From Mycobacterium sp. E1214 (GTDB taxonomy: Bacteria; Actinomycetota; Actinomycetes; Mycobacteriales; Mycobacteriaceae): a stretch of DNA of 64,000 nucleotides. The notes under the pieces are model-generated. The model ran no database searches, was not told the origin of the DNA, and worked only from the letters and a program-made list of their open reading frames with translations. The translations under genes and the position numbers were made by a program. Location of the stretch: the NCBI RefSeq assembly GCF_001666755.1, contig NZ_LZJC01000089.1, forward strand, positions 1 through 64,000. Reading direction: 5' to 3'. This document shows, piece by piece, positions 61,081 through 64,000 of this stretch (the first letter of the stretch is position 1; each line of letters begins with the position of its first letter).

Positions 61081-61368
61081 TCAGGAGAACATGCCCGTGA
61101 CGCCGGACTCCGTCTGGGCCATCGCCTGGCTGGCCTCGCTGATGCGGTCGGCCAGGTTCTTCAGCGCCTCGTTGAGGTGATCGGAGGTGGTGTTCCAGTT
61201 CTGCTGGACGGCGTGGTAGGCCTCCGAACCGCTACCGCCCCAGGCCGCGGACAGCTTGGCCAGCGAGCTCCTGCCTTCGTCGAGCAGGCCCTGCGTGGTC
61301 TGGACGGCTCCGTGGATCTGTCCGGCTCCCGCCTCGATGCCGGCGAAATTCCAATGCTGATCGCTCAT
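61081..61368 (-). CDS. esxA: EsxA (ESAT-6), WXG100 secreted protein
   Basis: A 95-residue WXG100 protein starting [20 protein letters not shown]. The WxG turn is Trp43-Gly45 in [20 protein letters not shown], and the C-terminus GVTGMFS matches ESAT-6. It is exported as a tight heterodimer with EsxB and is the main ESX-1 virulence effector, linked to damage of the phagosome membrane. It follows esxB by 37 bp; espI follows downstream at 60971. Length and motifs are normal. Confidence 0.97.
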   Translation of the reverse strand: MSDQHWNFAGIEAGAGQIHGAVQTTQGLLDEGRSSLAKLSAAWGGSGSEAYHAVQQNWNTTSDHLNEALKNLADRISEASQAMAQTESGVTGMFS

Positions 61369-61405
61369 GACTTAAGCTCCGTTTCTTCGTGAGTGTGATG
61401 GGGGA

Positions 61406-61708
61406 TTAGAAGTTCATCTGCGACGACAGCGAGCTGGCCTGCTCGTCGTCGGCCTTCGAGTACTCGATGCCGGCACCGTAAATGTTCTGCGAAATGTCGT
61501 TGAGGGCCTTGATCTGCGCCTGGCCCGCCTCGTGGAAACGCGTCAGCGCCTGCTGCGCCGCGGCACCGGACTGACCGCGCCAGTGGCCGACCAATTCACC
61601 GCCCGTGGACTCCACCTGGCCGATGACCTGCTTGAGTTCGTTGGAGATCCGGTCGAAGTTGGCGGCCTCGGCGCTGAGGGTAGCGGCGTCGGTTCTCATC
61701 TCTGCCAT
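61406..61708 (-). CDS. esxB: EsxB (CFP-10), WXG100 secreted protein
   Basis: A 100-residue WXG100 protein starting MAEMRTDAATLSAEAANFDRIS. The turn is Trp43-Gly45 (GHWRGQSG). The C-terminal export signal is intact: Tyr83-x3-Asp87 (IEYSKADDEQ), ending SSLSSQMNF, the tail recognised by EccCb1. It pairs with EsxA. It lies 87 bp downstream of PPE68 and 37 bp upstream of esxA on the same transcript. Confidence 0.97.
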   Translation of the reverse strand: MAEMRTDAATLSAEAANFDRISNELKQVIGQVESTGGELVGHWRGQSGAAAQQALTRFHEAGQAQIKALNDISQNIYGAGIEYSKADDEQASSLSSQMNF

Positions 61709-61795
61709 GTTTGCTACTTTCTGTGTTGCTCGTCCTCGCCAAGTGATGGCAAGTCTTCCGGCCCGCGCGGCCGGGAAGTCTGTTTCCTCGGGTGC

Positions 61796-63010
61796 TCACC
61801 AGTCGTCGTCGTGTTCATACGGTTCGTCGTCGTGGTGTTCGGCGGTGAGCGCTGCGGGCGTCGCCAACCCGGGCCGGGCCGCGCCGCCCGCCCCCGTGCC
61901 GGGACCGGCCGCGCCGATCGGGGCGGCACCACCCGTCGCCGACGATCCAGCGCCGGCGCTGGCTAAAGGGGCTGCTGCACTGGGCTTTTCGATGAGTTGG
62001 CTCATCATGGAGGTGCGTGCGGACGTACCACCCGCACCGGGCAGCGCCTCGGAGTGCATGAGACCAAGGCCGACGCTGGGGCCCGTTCCCCCTGCCAGCG
62101 GGTGACTCGACAGGGGGCCGGCCCCGAGCAGCCCAAGCTGACCGGGCAGCGCGTCGCCGCCGGCGTGGTCGGCCAGCGCGTCGGCTCCGGGCAGGCCCTC
62201 CCCGGCACCATCCATTCCAGGGTTCTGCCCGGTCATCGACATCAGCTGCGACAACGGCTGCATCAGCTGCTGCATCGGGGCGCCGAGCTGACCCATCTGT
62301 CCCAGATACTGCGAGATGTGTTCGCCCGGACGGACTCCGATATCGGGCGTTGGCGCGGGGATGTCGTCGTCGGCGTCATCGGCCGCCTCCTGAGCCAGGA
62401 GCCGCAGCGCCCGTGGCGCGGCGTCGGACGCTGCCCCGGTGAGCCGCGCGAGTGCTGCGGTGGCCACCGCCTCGCCCACCCCGGGCGCGACGATGGGTTT
62501 CATCGGCGGCAGTGGTTCGAACGCGATGTTGGCGAGCGTTTCTGCCTGATAGATGTCCATGGCGACGGCGGCCTGGTTCCACATGCGGACGAAGTAGTCC
62601 GTCTCGTTGAGGCCGATGGGCACCATGTTGATTCCGAGAAAGTTGGTCGCTGTCAGCACGCCGTGGGTGATGTGGTTGGTCGCGATTTCCGGAAGCGACG
62701 GCGTCATGGCCAGCGCTTGGGTGTATGCGGCGGCCTGAGCCATCGCCCGCGTGGCGCGCTGCTGCGCCTGCGCCGCCGCGGTGTTGAGCCACGCCACCAT
62801 CGGTGTCGCCGCGGCGATCGCGCGTTCACTGCCGGCGCCCGTCCACGCCGCGTTCAGGGCGGCCAGCGCCGTGGCCAACTCGACCGACTGGGCCGCCAAG
62901 GCGCTGGCCAGCGCTTCCCAGCCCGCGGCGGCCTGCAGCATGGGTGCGGGACCAGCGCCGGCCATCAGGCGTGCGGTGGTCAGTTCCGGTGGCATCGCAT
63001 GCCACAACAC
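61796..63010 (-). CDS. PPE68: PPE68, PPE-family protein of ESX-1
   Basis: A 404-residue protein beginning MLWHAMPPELTTARLMAGAGPAPMLQAAAGWEALASAL, the PPE68 (Rv3873) N-terminus, with the WxG turn in NAAWTGAGSE and the PPE segment at 7-9. The PPE core (about 170 residues) is followed by a long Gly/Pro-rich tail and the conserved end LMSQLIEKP-like (MMSQLIEKPSAAAPLASAGAGSSATGGAAP) and an acidic C-terminus EPYEHDDDW. PPE68 normally pairs with PE35, but no PE gene is present upstream. The start is the GTG at 63010, behind GAAGGAGGCC. It is somewhat longer than in M. tuberculosis (368). Confidence 0.95.
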   Translation of the reverse strand: MLWHAMPPELTTARLMAGAGPAPMLQAAAGWEALASALAAQSVELATALAALNAAWTGAGSERAIAAATPMVAWLNTAAAQAQQRATRAMAQAAAYTQALAMTPSLPEIATNHITHGVLTATNFLGINMVPIGLNETDYFVRMWNQAAVAMDIYQAETLANIAFEPLPPMKPIVAPGVGEAVATAALARLTGAASDAAPRALRLLAQEAADDADDDIPAPTPDIGVRPGEHISQYLGQMGQLGAPMQQLMQPLSQLMSMTGQNPGMDGAGEGLPGADALADHAGGDALPGQLGLLGAGPLSSHPLAGGTGPSVGLGLMHSEALPGAGGTSARTSMMSQLIEKPSAAAPLASAGAGSSATGGAAPIGAAGPGTGAGGAARPGLATPAALTAEHHDDEPYEHDDDW

Positions 63011-63047
63011 GTCGACTGGCCTCCTTCGTGCTAATCGCGTCTCTCGG

Positions 63048-63067
63048 GTTAATTACAGCGTTAATTA
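63048..63067 (-). promoter_or_regulatory. Direct repeat GTTAATTA upstream of PPE68
   Basis: GTTAATTA occurs at 63048-63055 and again at 63060-63067, a 12-bp period with the spacer CAGC. It lies about 38 bp before the PPE68 start in an AT-rich pocket within the 248-bp gap to eccCb1. The gap holds no PE gene and no other gene I can recognise. The repeat could bind a response regulator, or its TAATTA part could be a -10. Inferred from sequence. Confidence 0.45.
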
Positions 63068-63258
63068 TTGGCGTCGTGCGGCGCGCGATATCGGCCGCGA
63101 AGCAATTCGCCTCTCAATTCGTATGAACGGATATCGACATTTGCGTGAACGCTGAAGATTGCGGACCGGTCAGGGCGGGCGGACATCGCCGCAGGTGCCC
63201 GTTCTCCGTTATCACCCTGTGGCTCACCGACTTTCTCCGCGGGGGCGACCACGTTATC

Positions 63259-64000
63259 CTAACCGCCCTGCGGCGTTGCTGGAGGCACTTCTTCCGGAGG
63301 ATCGATATAGGCGGCCTGAATAATTTCTTTGCCGTCGGGTGCCACGAGAAATGCTTGTCCGGGCGGGCGACGCTTGACCTGAATTTCCCGCGAGGGGAAA
63401 TCCTGCTTGTCACCGGAAAGGAAGAGGGTGGGTGACCCCGCGCCGTAGGCCGCGCCGACGAACTTGTCCATGGTCGCCTTGTACGCGTAGCTCATCTGGC
63501 ACGTCACGATGAGGTGCAAGCCGATGTCCGTGGCCGCCGGCAGCAGGGGTGCCAGTGGCGCCATCGGCGGCATCCCGCCGGATGCGGCGACGATCATGTG
63601 CCAGTCATCCACCAGCAGGACGACGTCGAATCCGGTCCACCACGATCGCGAGCGCAATTGGGCCGTGGTGAGGTCGGCCGGCGGCAGCCGCTTGGTCAGG
63701 TTGAACGCCAACGCCTTGATGGCCTCGTCGAGTGTGGTGCTGTTGCGGTTGATGGCGCCGGCGTCGAGCAGGTGGCTGTCGGGAACCGCGTCGAGCAGGC
63801 CGGAACGGTAATCGGCCAACATGAACCGCACCTGTTTGGGGCTGTTGCGCGCGCAGATGGCGCGGGCGATCGCGTGCGCGGTGCGCGTCTTGCCCGATTT
63901 GGCCGCCCCGAAGATCAGCAGGTGCGGCGTGGAGTACATCTGGTTGTGCGCCACGGACAGGTCGGTTTCCCGGAGTCCCATCGGGATGGTCCAGCGGGTG
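63259..64000 (-). CDS. eccCb1: EccCb1, ESX-1 FtsK/SpoIIIE ATPase, cut by right edge
   Basis: The C-terminal 247 residues of the EccC ATPase are visible, continuing past the edge ([84 protein letters not shown]). This is the last ATPase domain, with Walker A GAAKSGKT and Walker B VVLLVDDW. Its pocket recognises the EsxB tail. Sequence and the end [13 protein letters not shown] match M. tuberculosis EccCb1 (Rv3871). In this orientation PPE68 follows after 248 bp with no PE35 between. The start lies outside the window. Confidence 0.94.
   Translation of the reverse strand, partial: TRWTIPMGLRETDLSVAHNQMYSTPHLLIFGAAKSGKTRTAHAIARAICARNSPKQVRFMLADYRSGLLDAVPDSHLLDAGAINRNSTTLDEAIKALAFNLTKRLPPADLTTAQLRSRSWWTGFDVVLLVDDWHMIVAASGGMPPMAPLAPLLPAATDIGLHLIVTCQMSYAYKATMDKFVGAAYGAGSPTLFLSGDKQDFPSREIQVKRRPPGQAFLVAPDGKEIIQAAYIDPPEEVPPATPQGG

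Noticed and set aside
63114..63413. Possible small gene in place of PE35
   Set aside because: It overlaps the end of eccCb1 and has no PE motif or helical pattern.
1..64000. tRNA, rRNA or CRISPR
   Set aside because: No cloverleaf-like segment, rRNA sequence or regularly spaced repeat array was recognised in the intergenic regions.

Overview
This 64 kb window is high-GC actinobacterial DNA from a mycobacterium, most likely a slow grower. The evidence is a type VII secretion locus (ESX-1) with clear EsxA, EsxB, PPE68, EspI/J/K/L/B, EccC/D/E and MycP1, together with a mycolic-acid-type methyltransferase, a WS/DGAT acyltransferase, several F420/flavin luciferase-like oxidoreductases, an Eis-like acetyltransferase and a PrrB-like sensor kinase. 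I cannot name the species.

Left part (1-32 kb): ordinary accessory and metabolic genes in short units. These are an Lrp/AsnC regulator cut by the left edge, a luciferase-like oxidoreductase with a 2-hydroxyacid dehydrogenase, a MarR regulator, an RsbW-like anti-sigma kinase, a formate/nitrite-type channel, a QueG-like iron-sulfur protein, a WS/DGAT acyltransferase, 4-alpha-glucanotransferase (malQ), a PhoU protein, two MHS/DHA2-type transporters, a hemerythrin, a mycolic acid cyclopropane synthase homologue, glycosyltransferase, amidohydrolase, NUDIX, GNAT, catalase-like, dehalogenase, ketopantoate-reductase-like and SAM-methyltransferase genes, a large PLP decarboxylase (adi), a PadR regulator and further oxidoreductases.

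Middle part (32-45.6 kb): a sulfonate/taurine-type ABC importer (ATPase, lipoprotein, permease), an alpha/beta-hydrolase lipoprotein, an Eis-like acetyltransferase, a three-gene run of luciferase-like monooxygenases (NtaA/DszA and MsnO8 types), an acyl-CoA dehydrogenase with its TetR regulator and a 20-bp near-perfect operator, and an orphan PrrB-like histidine kinase.

Right part (45.8-64 kb): the ESX-1 locus, cut by the right edge inside eccCb1. On the minus strand, in transcription order, run eccCb1, PPE68, esxB, esxA, espI, eccD1 and espJ. Converging on them on the plus strand are an eccA2 remnant, mycP1, eccE1, espL, [sulfotransferase, GT9-DUF4254 fusion, minus-strand glycosyltransferase], espB and espK. 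Three points differ from the M. tuberculosis layout. A three-gene sugar-modifying cassette sits between espL and espB, with espL on the eccE1 side. No PE35 gene lies between eccC and PPE68. Of ESX-2, only the C-terminal third of eccA2 remains upstream of mycP1. The cassette in the secretion locus is the best candidate here for an undescribed function.

No tRNA, rRNA, CRISPR array or recognisable insertion sequence was seen. No gene-free stretch exceeds 300 bases.
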